A stretch of 64,000 nt of DNA from Adlercreutzia hattorii (GTDB lineage Bacteria; Actinomycetota; Coriobacteriia; Coriobacteriales; Eggerthellaceae): the NCBI RefSeq assembly GCF_011405655.1, contig NZ_AP022829.1, positions 1,845,001-1,909,000 on the forward strand, in the 5' to 3' direction. The position numbers and the translations under genes were made by a program. The notes below the pieces were generated by a model. It made no database searches. It saw only the letters and a program-made list of their open reading frames with translations, and had not been told where the DNA came from. Shown in pieces: positions 25,629 to 34,939 of the stretch (its first letter is position 1; each line of letters opens with the position of its first letter).

Positions 25629-25637
25629 GACTCCTTT

Positions 25638-27236
25638 TTACTCTCCCCTCAAACGGGCGCGGAAAAGGCCGTATTCCAGGGAATCGACGAGCGCGTTCCA
25701 GGAGGCCTCGATGACGTTTTCCGAGACGCCCACGGTGCCCCAGGTATCAACGCCGTCGGTGGCGGTGATGGTCACCCGCGTGATGGCATCGGTGCCTTGG
25801 GACTCGTCGAGCAGGCGCACCTTGTAGTCCGTAAGCTCCATGGCCGCCACCTGCGGGTACGACTCCAGGATGGCCATGCGCAGCGCGGCGTCGAGCGCGC
25901 CCACGGGGCCGGCGCTCTCGCCCGTGGCCACGAAGCGCCCCTCCCCCACGTGAATCTTCACCGTGGCCTCGGACAGCGCGTCTTTGGCCAGGGCTCCCGT
26001 GTCCTCGCGGTCGTCCACGATGACGCGGAAGCTCTCCAGGGTGAAGGCGGGCGCGTACAGCCCCAGATGGCGCATGAGCAGAAGCCCCAACGAGCCATCG
26101 GCCACCTCGTAGGTGAACCCGGCCGCCTCCCGCGCCTTGATGTCGTCGAGCACGGCCTGCACGTCCACACCGGCCGCCGCCAGGTCGAACCCGAGGTTTT
26201 TCGCCTTCGCGAGCAGCGAGGCCTTCCCCGCCAGCTCGCTCACCACCGTGCGGCTCGCGTTGCCCACCGCCGCCGGGCTCACGTGCTCGTAGGCGGCGGG
26301 AAACCGCGCAATGGCGCTCGCGTGCAGGCCACCCTTGTGGGCGAAGGCCGAAGAGCCGGTGTAGGGATGGTGCGCCGGCACCGACACGTTGCAGAGCTCG
26401 GCCACGTACTGGGCCACGGACGTGAGCTGGGTGAGGCTGTGGCCTCCCACACAGCGCGCGTCCATTTTCAGCTCCAGATCGGCAATGACCGTGAGCAGAT
26501 CGGTGTTGCCTACGCGCTCGCCGATGCCGTTCACCGTGCCCTGCACGCTCGTGGCGCCGGCGCGCACGGCCGCGAGCGTGTTGGCCACCGCGCAGCCGGA
26601 GTCGTTGTGACAGTGGATGCCGAAGGCCTGGTTCGGGAAGGCGGCGACTGTGGCCGCGACGATCTGCTCCACTTCGAAGGGCAGCGCGCCTCCGTTGGTC
26701 TCGCAGAGGTCCACCGAGTCGGCCCCCGCATCAACCGCCGCCCCCACGCAGGCCAGGGCGTAGTCGCGGTTCGCCTTGAAGCCGTCGAAGTAGTGCTCGG
26801 CATCGAACACTACATGCCGGCCAGCCGCCTTCAGATGCGCCACCGACTCGCCGATCATGCGCAGGTTCTCCTCGAGCGTCGTCTGCAACGCGCGCTCCAC
26901 CTGAGCGTCCCACGTCTTCCCCACGATAGTGACCACAGGCGCCCCGCACGCGATGAGGTCGGCCAGCCCGGGGTCGTCGGCCGCCGCCGCGCCCTTCTTG
27001 CAGGTGGAACCGAAGGCCGCGATTTGGGCGTGCTTCAAGTCCATGGCCGCCACCTCGCGGAAGAACGCCACGTCCTTGGGGTTCGACGCAGGGAAGCCGC
27101 CCTCGATGTAGTCGATGCCGAACTCGTCAAGGCGCCGCACGATGGCGAGCTTGTCGGCCAGCGAGAGCGTGATGCCCTCGCATTGCTCCCCATCGCGCAG
27201 GGTGGAGTCGTAGGTGTAGATGCGCGTTGCGGTCAT
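25638..27236 (-). CDS. cimA: Citramalate synthase (CimA type)
   Basis: 532 residues in the isopropylmalate/homocitrate synthase superfamily. The N-terminal HMGL-like barrel starts [16 protein letters not shown], where RDGxQ is the active-site signature; [16 protein letters not shown] is a metal-binding element. A C-terminal LeuA-type regulatory domain follows. The wording [17 protein letters not shown] fits the TIGR00977 citramalate synthase subgroup rather than LeuA. It would condense pyruvate and acetyl-CoA to (R)-citramalate, giving 2-oxobutyrate for isoleucine. The ATG at 27236 follows GGGGAGG; in-frame upstream starts would overlap the GNAT gene. About 65 bases separate it from that gene, so they may be co-transcribed. 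Confidence 0.9.
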   Translation of the reverse strand: MTATRIYTYDSTLRDGEQCEGITLSLADKLAIVRRLDEFGIDYIEGGFPASNPKDVAFFREVAAMDLKHAQIAAFGSTCKKGAAAADDPGLADLIACGAPVVTIVGKTWDAQVERALQTTLEENLRMIGESVAHLKAAGRHVVFDAEHYFDGFKANRDYALACVGAAVDAGADSVDLCETNGGALPFEVEQIVAATVAAFPNQAFGIHCHNDSGCAVANTLAAVRAGATSVQGTVNGIGERVGNTDLLTVIADLELKMDARCVGGHSLTQLTSVAQYVAELCNVSVPAHHPYTGSSAFAHKGGLHASAIARFPAAYEHVSPAAVGNASRTVVSELAGKASLLAKAKNLGFDLAAAGVDVQAVLDDIKAREAAGFTYEVADGSLGLLLMRHLGLYAPAFTLESFRVIVDDREDTGALAKDALSEATVKIHVGEGRFVATGESAGPVGALDAALRMAILESYPQVAAMELTDYKVRLLDESQGTDAITRVTITATDGVDTWGTVGVSENVIEASWNALVDSLEYGLFRARLRGE

Positions 27237-27301
27237 AGGTGCCTCCCCGGATCTCTGGTCGGATGCCATTATAGCGTTGGGGACGCCCTCCGCATCCGTC
27301 G

Positions 27302-27817
27302 CTATTCCAAGACCTTCTCGAAGGCGATGCGCGGGGCGCCGGCCTCGGGGCCTTCCGTCAGCGTGATGCCGCCGCATGGGATGAAGCCGAACTTCTCCAC
27401 CGCCCGGCGCATGGGAGCGTTGTCGGCATGGGTGTCGATGCGCACGGAAACCATGCCGTCGGCAGCCGCCTTTTCGCAGGCAAAGGCGAAGAGCTTTCCA
27501 ATGATGCCGCGACCCCGACAGACCGGATCCACGGCGCAGCGGTGCACCGTGGCGTAGGGGCCGTCGGTCAGCCACTCCCCTTCCAGGGTCTCATAGGCGG
27601 CCTCGGGCTCGTCGGCGTAGCAGAACACGGCCACCACGCGTCCCTCGTCCAGGGCAACATAGGCGCCTCCGGCTGCCACATCGGCCTCCCAGGTGCTCCG
27701 GTCGGGATAACCGCATTGCCACTGATTGATGCCCATAGCGGCCATGTTGGCCCGGGCCTGCTCGGTGATAGCGACCACGGCATCCACGTGCCCTGGTTGC
27801 GCAACAACGATGTCCAT
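27302..27817 (-). CDS. GNAT-family N-acetyltransferase
   Basis: 171 residues with the GNAT fold: GGAYVALDEGRVVAVFCY (beta strands), then the acetyl-CoA loop VDPVCRGRGIIGKLFAFA, and NAPMRRAVEKFGFIPCG near the C-terminus. The acetyl acceptor cannot be predicted. The ATG at 27817 follows AGAGGTG. It precedes cimA on the same strand. Confidence 0.88.
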   Translation of the reverse strand: MDIVVAQPGHVDAVVAITEQARANMAAMGINQWQCGYPDRSTWEADVAAGGAYVALDEGRVVAVFCYADEPEAAYETLEGEWLTDGPYATVHRCAVDPVCRGRGIIGKLFAFACEKAAADGMVSVRIDTHADNAPMRRAVEKFGFIPCGGITLTEGPEAGAPRIAFEKVLE

Positions 27818-28024
27818 GAGCACCTCTTCTCTCGTTTTTGACAACTCCCATGATTTTCTGCCCATTGTATCGCCTCTCTTCCCTAGCTCGCGTAACGGTT
27901 TGGGCAAGGAGGGGGTCGGGGCGCTTGGAGCGGAGGCGCCGCGACGTACAATCGCCGCGGGAAGCGCGTCCGAAATCGGCGAGAGTCGGACGGACTGCTG
28001 AGGTACGCCCGACAGGAGGTCGCT

Positions 28025-28294
28025 ATGAAGCTCGTTCCCGTGAAGCAGGCCCAAGCCAAGTTCTTCAACGCCCCGGCTGACAAGGGGCTGAAGTCGCTCA
28101 CTCTGGCGACGTTCAAGAAGGACCGCTCCCTCATCCTCGAGCGCGATGGAGAGGGCTGGTTCCTCGTCGAGGACGGCTTCGAGAAGAGCCGCTCTCCCCT
28201 GCCGCCGGGCGCTGCCGGCAAGCGCCTGCTGAGGGAGGCCTTCAAGCGCGAGTTCCCCCGCAGCGCCAACGCCTATTTGGCAGAGGTTCGCTAA
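28025..28294 (+). CDS. Small protein of unknown function
   Basis: 89 residues, beginning MKLVPVKQAQAKFFNAPADK. It is basic, without hydrophobic segments or cysteines, and I do not recognise a family. Coding is supported by a strong ribosome site (ACAGGAGG, six bases before ATG) and by the fact that no better frame exists on either strand. It lies alone between the divergent GNAT gene and a REPIN-like element that starts 18 bases past its stop codon. Confidence 0.7.
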   Translation: MKLVPVKQAQAKFFNAPADKGLKSLTLATFKKDRSLILERDGEGWFLVEDGFEKSRSPLPPGAAGKRLLREAFKREFPRSANAYLAEVR

Positions 28295-28311
28295 CGCTGG
28301 CGCCCCGCTCA

Positions 28312-28512
28312 GTCGCCGAAGCACCCCGAAAATGCACGAAATCTCGAGTTATAAGCGTCCAATCCCGCCGATGAAGACCCGCGTTCCGAAAAGCTATCGA
28401 GAAATGCCTGGTCAGCGAATTGGAGCCGATTTGCATGCCTTCAGTTCCGAGTCATTCGCACCCTCGGGACGCTTACAACTCGCGATCTCGTGCATTTTCA
28501 GGCAGTTCGTCG
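28312..28512. repeat. REPIN-like inverted-repeat element, copy 2
   Basis: The left arm (28312-28360) contains GAAAATGCACGAAAT then CTCGAGTTATAAGCGTCC. The right arm (28467-28512) is the inverse, with GGACGCTTACAACTCGCGAT and CTCGTGCATTTTCAGGC. About 106 bases between them are unrelated to the other copies. The arms match copy 1 and copy 3 better than the interiors do. Confidence 0.88.
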
Positions 28513-28697
28513 CTCCCAAGTTCCAAACCTCCGGATATCGACACCGGTTCGCGACACCCGATCCTCCAAAGGCAGTCGCGCGGATCCGATACCAGCTCCA
28601 GAAAAGGCCGCCCTTCGGTGTTGCCGTACGATTGCCGTGCGTGGACCGCTTAATGGATTATTCATCGGATTTGAGACGAAAGCCTTGAGGATTGGGG

Positions 28698-28703
28698 TAT
28701 AAT
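28698..28703 (+). promoter_or_regulatory. -10 box of tRNA-Gly
   Basis: A perfect TATAAT lies 14 bases before the tRNA-Gly gene. No good -35 is found at 16-18 bases; TTGAGA lies 21 bases upstream. Confidence 0.55.
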
Positions 28704-28716
28704 CCCCTCTGCCTCT

Positions 28717-28790
28717 GCGGGTGTAGTTCAATGGTAGAACTCCAGCCTTCCAAGCTGATAACGCGGGTTCGATTCCCGTCACCCGCTCCA
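28717..28790 (+). tRNA. tRNA-Gly (TCC)
   Basis: Acceptor GCGGGTG pairs with CACCCGC, then U and encoded CCA. The anticodon loop CTTCCAA gives TCC. Confidence 0.95.
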
Positions 28791-28800
28791 GAAATGCCAC

Positions 28801-28834
28801 GGCCCCGTCACTGCGACGGGGCCGTTTTCTTTTC

Positions 28835-28835
<1 letters not shown>
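28801..28835 (+). terminator. Terminator of tRNA-Gly
   Basis: GGCCCCGTC and GACGGGGCC pair around ACTGC, followed by GTTTTCTTTTCT. It lies between the convergent tRNA-Gly and tRNA-Arg genes. Confidence 0.92.
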
Positions 28836-28910
<75 letters not shown>

Positions 28911-29217
28911 TTAACGTTCGCCGGGGTCGCCCGGTCGCAAGCCATTATAGCGCATCTTTCCATGCGGTAGGACACGGGGCCGATCCCAGGTCTGCAGCCT
29001 TCGGAAGCGGTGCGACTTAAAGGGCCCCAGAGAGCCAAGAGGGTCCTCCATGACGGCCGCACCGCGGGGAATCTCCTTCAGACACTCCCATACGAGCTTG
29101 CTGGAAGGCGCAGGCAATGCGGGGCACAGGCTCAAGAACACACGCCCCGCATTGTCCGTCGTCTCGACAGGCCGCGTCAAACAGCGACTTGCCACACTAT
29201 TCTTTCCATTCGAAACA
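28911..29217. other. Gene-free stretch with a perfect hairpin
   Basis: CAATGCGGGGC (29115-29125) and GCCCCGCATTG (29144-29154) form an 11-pair stem about 65 bases past the cytochrome gene's stop. It has no T-run, so it may be a terminator or a stabilising 3' structure. I see no gene. Confidence 0.6.
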
Positions 29218-30390
29218 CTACGCCAGCAATGCCGTCCCTTCCTCGGCAAACGCAATAGCATCCTCGAAGCAATCGACATTGTTTGGATTACCCATGTTGT
29301 GGATACCGCTTCCCCAATCCGATCCGTAGTTCAAATAGAATGTGGCTTTGTTAAGCAGCACCGTCGCCTGCTCTACCTTCGATGCGTCGACGGAGTTCCC
29401 GGCACGCTCAATAGCCGATGCAAGCTCGTCCACCGCAGCTTGGGCCGGCGCCCTCCTCGTCTCGTAGTCTGCCTTCACTTCCTCGACAGCCGCTTTGCGC
29501 TGCTCGACGGTCGAGTCAGTATGGCAGCCAAGGCAATTCTCATACAGCTCCTCGTTGCAGTCGGGCCCCTTGAAGATATGCACGCTGTACATCGTGCCGT
29601 CATCGCTTTGGGCCTTGGGCATATGGCAGTCCACACACGTGGCGCCGGCCTTCTCCATGATACTGCCAACAAAGCTGTTGAATTCCATCTCTTCCGCGGG
29701 AACGATGGGGTTCTCGTTGCCCGAGGCCTCATAATGCTCCCAATAAGCATCCGCATCGAGACCGAATTGAAGCATCGACCACGAAGACGGATCGGGATTG
29801 TCCATGATAGTGCCCCAATCCGGCAGGGCATGGCATTGGGCGCAGACAAGATTCTTCTCGTCCGTTTCGATCCCCCCGCGCTTTGCGGCGTCAATGACCC
29901 ACGTGTTCGCCGGCGTCAATTCACCTGGGTTGTTGCCATGGCACGAATAGCACGTCACGCCGACTGTGACCTGGCGCCGGAAATCAGTGAAATCCATCGC
30001 AAACAGCCCGTCTCCATGTTCTTTCACCAAAGATGAGAATTCGCTCGTGTGACAGCGCATGCATCCCGTCTCTGGCGTCATATTGGAGAAATGCGTCGCG
30101 CTAAAAAACGTGTTCACCTTGCCGTGGGCATCGGGCTGTCGGTCATCGTAGGTCTCGTAGCCGGCATCTATGTAGCTCGCATACTGATTCGGATACTGAT
30201 CTTTCCACGCATGAGGACTCAAGATGGCCGTCCCGGCATCGGTTTCCGACGCCATGGGAGCATCGCCTGTCGTCGACAATTCGCTCTGCTGGACAGCGCA
30301 GGCGCCTAGGCACAGGCAGCAGGCGAAGGCGACGCATGCTGCCAACAGAAAAACTTTACGTTCCCTCTTTCCAGATAAGACTCGTCTCAT
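29218..30390 (-). CDS. Exported pentaheme cytochrome c, NrfA-like (c552 nitrite reductase family)
   Basis: 390 residues. The signal ends in lipobox LGAC (Cys31), so it is probably a membrane-anchored outer-face lipoprotein. Five heme c sites are visible: CMRCH (110-114), CYSCH (147-151), CAQCH (183-187), CVDCH (252-256) and CLGCH (286-290). The spacing and the wording LVCAQCHALPDW and CVDCHMPKA resemble ammonia-forming nitrite reductase NrfA, but there is no CXXCK site and no NrfH gene beside it. Nitrite reduction is therefore only one possibility; another small substrate may be reduced. The ATG at 30390 follows AAGGAG. Divergent from a heme-sensor two-component system. Confidence 0.82.
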   Translation of the reverse strand: MRRVLSGKRERKVFLLAACVAFACCLCLGACAVQQSELSTTGDAPMASETDAGTAILSPHAWKDQYPNQYASYIDAGYETYDDRQPDAHGKVNTFFSATHFSNMTPETGCMRCHTSEFSSLVKEHGDGLFAMDFTDFRRQVTVGVTCYSCHGNNPGELTPANTWVIDAAKRGGIETDEKNLVCAQCHALPDWGTIMDNPDPSSWSMLQFGLDADAYWEHYEASGNENPIVPAEEMEFNSFVGSIMEKAGATCVDCHMPKAQSDDGTMYSVHIFKGPDCNEELYENCLGCHTDSTVEQRKAAVEEVKADYETRRAPAQAAVDELASAIERAGNSVDASKVEQATVLLNKATFYLNYGSDWGSGIHNMGNPNNVDCFEDAIAFAEEGTALLA

Positions 30391-30610
30391 AACAGCTCCT
30401 TCTCTCCTTCGGTCGCGGTCGTTGCGCTGAAGGGCCCAGCCTTCCCCTCGCCACCATTGTAGGTGCCGATTTCGCCCCCGCAATCGCGATTCGCTTGCGT
30501 TTTGCTTGCATTTGCCAATCGCGGCAGCAGACGAACCTCGTCCTCTATAATCGAAATCAAACGCCGGCGCACCCAGCGCCTGATACGCTCGAGACCGAAA
30601 GGGACAGCTC

Positions 30611-32071
30611 ATGCCCTCGAAGACCAGGGAAAGCGCAGTGAGGCTCCGATCCAGATTCACCTATTTGGTTGCCGCCGTCGTTGTCGCAGCATCGACCATC
30701 TATGTGGCTTGGAGCATCGTCGTCCAAGATGCGGCCGCAGATCAGGCAGCACTCCTTGAGGCCCGCACCATTGATTTGCAGATGCAGGCCGCATGGCGCT
30801 ACATAGGCGGCATCCAAGACGAGATCAACTACGACGCCGATGGAAGCTACAACTTCAAGGGAATCTACTGCGCCACAGCGGCAAAGAGAATAGCGAAAGA
30901 TTTCACCGACAGCTCATCTGACTATGCCATTCGCTACGTTCGCAACAACCCGCGCAACCCCGAAGATGAACCCGATGCGTTCGAGACTGAAGCGCTCCAG
31001 GCATTCCGCAATAGCGGGACCACAGAGTATTACGGAAAAGACGTTGTAAACGGACAGCCCGTTTTCAGATACGTGTCTCTGCTGACCGTTGAAAAAAGCT
31101 GCCTTTCCTGCCACGGCGAACCAGCTGGATCGCGTGACGAGACGGGATCTTACCGCGAAGGCTTCAAAGAGGGCGGGATAGCCGGGGCCGCTAGCATCGT
31201 CGTTCCGCTGTCGGCTCATAGGGAGGAGGCGCTCGCGAAATCGGTGCTCACCATCGCCTTTTTCAGCATCATGCTGGCCGTCACTATCGTGTTGGTAAGG
31301 TGGGCTCTGAAAAAATGGGTCATCGACCCTGCCGACGAAACGAACGCTCGCCTCGAAGAAGACAATGCGGCCAAAACGGATTTTCTCACCCTCGTCAGCC
31401 ACGAACTGAAAACGCCGCTCTCCTCGATCATCGCCTTTGCAGACATTTGGCAAAGCTCCGAAAAGGAGCGCCCGCCCGACGAACAGTATCTGGTAGAAGA
31501 GGTCAGGGACAACAGCAAGGTGCTTCTCGGCATGGTCAACAACATCATCGATATGGCTCGCGTGGAATCGGGAAAGTACAAAACCTCAGCCGAGGAAGTC
31601 GATATCGTCGACATCATGAATGCGGTCAAAGCCACCGCCGATCCACTCGCTATAAAGAAGGGCATATCTCTTTGGTTCGAGGCAATGCCAGGCATTCCCA
31701 TCGTCCTCACTGACTGGGAGGCAGTTCGTAAGATACTGACCAATTTGGTTGGAAACGCCCTGAAGTTCACTGATGCAGGAGGATCGGTGACCGTTTCTGC
31801 GAAAACCGATGCTGCCGGCACGCTGACCGTCGAGGTTTCCGATACGGGATGCGGGATTGCCCAAGAAGACCTGGCGCTTATTTTCGATCGATTCGGTCAA
31901 GCGTCATCAACCCACCCCGAGGGTGAGCAGGGCAGCGGATTGGGCTTGTCGCTCTCGCGGCAGCTGGCCGCCATGATAGGGGCGACACTCGAAGTGACGA
32001 GTCAGCCGGGAGAGGGAAGTACGTTTTCCCTCCGATTTCCAGTCAGCGCGAACGCGCCGCACAAGGACTGA
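30611..32071 (+). CDS. Heme-binding sensor histidine kinase (Tll0287/DUF3365-like sensor)
   Basis: 486 residues. TM1 is at about 17-38 and TM2 at about 210-230, enclosing an extracytoplasmic domain of about 170 residues. This ends with CLSCHGEP (Cys164-His168), the single heme c site typical of DUF3365/Tll0287-like sensors. The kinase core has FLTLVSHELKTPLSSI (phospho-acceptor His264), the N box NLVGNALKFTDAGG, and G boxes VSDTGCGIAQ and GSGLGLSLSRQL. So heme redox state or a ligand outside the cell is probably passed to the neighbouring response regulator 29 bases downstream. The start follows GAAAGGGAC. Divergent from the pentaheme cytochrome, its likely target. Confidence 0.9.
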   Translation: MPSKTRESAVRLRSRFTYLVAAVVVAASTIYVAWSIVVQDAAADQAALLEARTIDLQMQAAWRYIGGIQDEINYDADGSYNFKGIYCATAAKRIAKDFTDSSSDYAIRYVRNNPRNPEDEPDAFETEALQAFRNSGTTEYYGKDVVNGQPVFRYVSLLTVEKSCLSCHGEPAGSRDETGSYREGFKEGGIAGAASIVVPLSAHREEALAKSVLTIAFFSIMLAVTIVLVRWALKKWVIDPADETNARLEEDNAAKTDFLTLVSHELKTPLSSIIAFADIWQSSEKERPPDEQYLVEEVRDNSKVLLGMVNNIIDMARVESGKYKTSAEEVDIVDIMNAVKATADPLAIKKGISLWFEAMPGIPIVLTDWEAVRKILTNLVGNALKFTDAGGSVTVSAKTDAAGTLTVEVSDTGCGIAQEDLALIFDRFGQASSTHPEGEQGSGLGLSLSRQLAAMIGATLEVTSQPGEGSTFSLRFPVSANAPHKD

Positions 32072-32100
32072 GACCGGCGAGAAGAAACAAGGAGAGAGAT

Positions 32101-32784
32101 ATGCAGAGAGTATTGATCGTGGATGACGACAAGAGCCTCAGATCGGCATTGTCAATCATGCTCGGCAATGCCGGCTACGCCACCTCTGAGGCAAAAGACG
32201 GCATCGAAGCTCTGAAATCCTTTGATGACCAGCACCCAGATCTTGTCATCATGGACATCATGCTGCCGCGCCTCAACGGCATCGAGGCATGCTCGGTCAT
32301 CAGAAAGATGTCCCCCGAGGTACCTCTCCTGTTTCTCTCAGCCAAAAACACCATCTCAGATAAAGCGGCCGGATTTCATAGCGGCGGCGACGACTACTTG
32401 ACGAAGCCCTTCAGCCAAAAGGAGCTGCTCTTGCGTGTCGAGGCCCTCTTGAGAAGAGCGTCCCGCACGACCCGATTGTCACAGACCCCCATCGAGATCG
32501 GGAAGCTGTCTATCGACCCCCATCGTCGCGAAGTGAAGATGGAAGGCAGCCCCGTTTCCCTCACGCCGAAGGAGATCGACATCGTCTTTCTTCTCGCATG
32601 CAATGCAGGCCGCGTCTACACACGCGAGGAAATAATCGCAGAGGTTTGGGGGGCCGAATATGTGGGGACGTCGATCAGCATCCCCACATACATTCGCCAT
32701 ATTCGAGAAAAAATCGAAGAAAACCCTGCGGAACCGAAACACATCCAAACAGTGGGACGGCTCGGTTATCGCCTGGGAGATTGA
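32101..32784 (+). CDS. OmpR-type response regulator
   Basis: 227 residues. The receiver domain starts QRVLIVDDDKSLRSAL, with phospho-acceptor Asp52 in VIMDIMLP and the conserved lysine in FLSAKNT. The C-terminal winged helix has SLTPKEIDIVFLLACNAGRV, ending VGRLGYRL, as in OmpR/PhoB. It forms an operon with the heme-sensor kinase (start follows AAGGAGAGAG, 29 bases after its stop). DNA targets are unknown; the cytochrome divergent from the kinase is the first candidate. Confidence 0.93.
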   Translation: MQRVLIVDDDKSLRSALSIMLGNAGYATSEAKDGIEALKSFDDQHPDLVIMDIMLPRLNGIEACSVIRKMSPEVPLLFLSAKNTISDKAAGFHSGGDDYLTKPFSQKELLLRVEALLRRASRTTRLSQTPIEIGKLSIDPHRREVKMEGSPVSLTPKEIDIVFLLACNAGRVYTREEIIAEVWGAEYVGTSISIPTYIRHIREKIEENPAEPKHIQTVGRLGYRLGD

Positions 32785-32834
32785 CACGGCAACAGGATCT
32801 CGCGCCGGGCTCTCCGACTTGCTCTCCGCTCGTC

Positions 32835-33752
32835 CTATCCCCACGTCTCGCGCATGTAGGACCAGCGCTCGTCGCGGGCGCGCTCGATGAGGGCGAGGTC
32901 GGCTGCGTCATCGGCGGAGAAGCGGCCCTGGCGGCGCAGGTAGGGCTCGATGGGCTTGAACGACTTGGGGTCGCGGTTCAGGCGGAACGCGCCGCCGGGC
33001 GTCCCCGTAAGCGCCGGCCCCTCGTACTCGGCGAGGTACCACAGGCCCGCATCCACGATCTCACGCGCCACGTCCACCATATCGGCCGAAGGGAAGCCCC
33101 AGCCCACGGGACAGGGCGCCATCACGTGGATGAAACGGGTGCCCTTGATATCGCGCGCCCGCTCCACCTTCTTGATGAAGTCGTTCAGATACCCCACCGA
33201 GGCCGTGGCCGCATAGGGGATGCGATGGGCCGCCACGATGTCGAACAGGCTCTTCTTCTGCGTGAGGCAGCCGTGCTCGCGCTTGCCCGCCGGTGTGGTG
33301 GTCGTGGAGGCGCCGAAGGGGGTGAGGCTCGACTTCTGGATGCCCGTGTTCATGTAGGCCTCGTTGTCGTAGCAGATGTAGAGCACGTCGTCGTTGCGGT
33401 CGATGGCGCCGGAGAGCGCCTGCAGGCCGATGTCCGCCGTGCCGCCGTCGCCGGCGAAACCCACCACGGTGACGTCCTCGGGCGCCGCCCCCTGGGCGCG
33501 CAGGCCCGCCTCGATGCCCGAGAGCACCGCCGCCGTGGCCGCAAAGGGCGTGATCATCGCGTTGTTGCCGAAGGCCAGCTGCGGGAAGTTGAAGCCGGTG
33601 GCGCTCATGCAGCCGGCGGGCAGCGCCGCCACCGCATGGGGGCCGAGCACCTTGAGCGCCTGGCGCACGGCCAGGGCGCCTCCGCAGCCGGGGCACGCCT
33701 TGTGCCCATAGAAGAACTCCTCGTCGGTAATGGTGCGCGCGTTCACCGTCAT
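32835..33752 (-). CDS. porB: 2-oxoacid:ferredoxin oxidoreductase, beta subunit
   Basis: 305 residues. CPGCGGALAVRQAL near residue 20 supplies cysteines of the iron-sulfur site. GDGGTADIGLQALSGA followed by YICYDNEAYMNTG is the thiamine diphosphate-Mg2+ motif. In the four-subunit enzyme this chain binds the cofactor for oxidative decarboxylation of a 2-oxoacid to acyl-CoA, passing electrons to ferredoxin. The start codon overlaps the porA stop (ATGA). The neighbouring phenylacetate-CoA ligase-like gene hints at aryl- or branched-chain 2-oxoacids, but pyruvate is equally possible. Confidence 0.92.
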   Translation of the reverse strand: MTVNARTITDEEFFYGHKACPGCGGALAVRQALKVLGPHAVAALPAGCMSATGFNFPQLAFGNNAMITPFAATAAVLSGIEAGLRAQGAAPEDVTVVGFAGDGGTADIGLQALSGAIDRNDDVLYICYDNEAYMNTGIQKSSLTPFGASTTTTPAGKREHGCLTQKKSLFDIVAAHRIPYAATASVGYLNDFIKKVERARDIKGTRFIHVMAPCPVGWGFPSADMVDVAREIVDAGLWYLAEYEGPALTGTPGGAFRLNRDPKSFKPIEPYLRRQGRFSADDAADLALIERARDERWSYMRETWG

Positions 33753-34939
33753 CGCTGCTCCTCCTCTCCCTCTTCGATGCCGAGGAAGACGACCTCACCC
33801 GAGGCGCCCTCCCCCGCTGCCAGCGCTTCCAGGCGCGCGAAGGCGTCGCGCATGGCCTCGCGGCTGATGTCGTCGCCGCCGAGGCCGCCGATGAAGTTCG
33901 CGCTCGGTCGCGCAACGCCCGCACGGGCGAGCGATGCCAGCACATTCGCGTACACGGTGCCGGTGCCGCCGAAGGAGATGTCCTGCTCCAGCACGCCCAC
34001 GGCCGCCGCGTCGACCAACGCCCGAGCAAGAGCGGCATCGGGCATCGGCCGCAGGTAGCGGATGCGCAGCACGCCGGCCCGCTTGCCCGCCGCTCGCAGC
34101 TCGTCGGCCACATCGCGGGCAAGGCCGGCCGCCGAGCCCAGCGTGACGAGCACGAAATCGGCGTCCTCGCAAAGGTAGGCGTCCACCATGCCGGGATACG
34201 CCCGACCGAACACCTCGGCGAAGCGCGCCTCCACCTCTTCCACCACCGCCCCGACGGCCAGCATGTCGCGATGGTGCCAGTACTGGTAGTAGCGATTGAA
34301 GTCAGGTCCTGCCGAGTAGCCAATGTTCACGGGGTTCTCGAAATCGAACTTGTTGGCCGTGCGGTAGGGAGGCAGGAAGGCGTCGGCCTCATCAGCCGTG
34401 GGCACCTCCACCGACTCGTAGGTGTGGGTGAGCGCGAAGCCGTCCACGTTCACCATCACCGGCAGGCTCACCCGGGGATCCTCCGCCACGGCATAGGCCA
34501 TGAGCGCCAGATCGAGCGCCTCCTGGTTGTTCTCGGCATACACCTGGATCCAGCCATGATCGAGCAGCGACAGCGAGTCGCGCTGGTCGCCGTAGATGTT
34601 CCAAGGCAACGCAAGGGCCCGGTTCGCGTTCATCATCACAATGGGAAACCGGCCGCCCGAGGCGTAGGTGAGGCACTCGGCCATGTAGAGCAGCCCCTGG
34701 GATGAGGTGGCCGTGAACGTGCGCGCACCCGTGGCCGCGGCGCCGATGGCGGCGGCGAGCGCCGTGTGCTCGCTTTCCACGTGCAGGTACTCGGCGGAAA
34801 GACTCCCCTCCTCCACCATGGAGGCGAGCGCCTCCACGACCGTGGTCTGGGGCGTGATGGGATAGGCGGAGATCACCTGGGGCCGGGCGAGCCGCACCCC
34901 CTCGGCGAAGGCCTCGTTGCCGGAAAGGAACTTCCTCAT
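33749..34939 (-). CDS. porA: 2-oxoacid:ferredoxin oxidoreductase, alpha subunit
   Basis: 396 residues. The N-terminal pyrimidine-binding domain starts LSGNEAFAEGVRLARPQVIS, with AYPITPQTTVVE and EYLHVESEHTALAAAIGA, all typical of PorA. The C-terminal transketolase-like domain has GVLRIRYLRPMPDAAL. The ATG overlaps the porD stop (ATGA), so translation is coupled along porC-porD-porA-porB. Substrate choice is set mainly by this chain and cannot be read reliably. Confidence 0.93.
   Translation of the reverse strand: MRKFLSGNEAFAEGVRLARPQVISAYPITPQTTVVEALASMVEEGSLSAEYLHVESEHTALAAAIGAAATGARTFTATSSQGLLYMAECLTYASGGRFPIVMMNANRALALPWNIYGDQRDSLSLLDHGWIQVYAENNQEALDLALMAYAVAEDPRVSLPVMVNVDGFALTHTYESVEVPTADEADAFLPPYRTANKFDFENPVNIGYSAGPDFNRYYQYWHHRDMLAVGAVVEEVEARFAEVFGRAYPGMVDAYLCEDADFVLVTLGSAAGLARDVADELRAAGKRAGVLRIRYLRPMPDAALARALVDAAAVGVLEQDISFGGTGTVYANVLASLARAGVARPSANFIGGLGGDDISREAMRDAFARLEALAAGEGASGEVVFLGIEEGEEEQR

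Noticed and set aside
27237-27575. N-terminal extension of cimA
   Set aside because: It would overlap the GNAT gene in another frame; a strong ribosome site precedes the ATG at 27236 where homology starts.
30391-30660. N-terminal extension of the pentaheme cytochrome
   Set aside because: It overlaps the divergent kinase start and lacks a signal; AAGGAG precedes the ATG at 30390, where the signal sequence begins.
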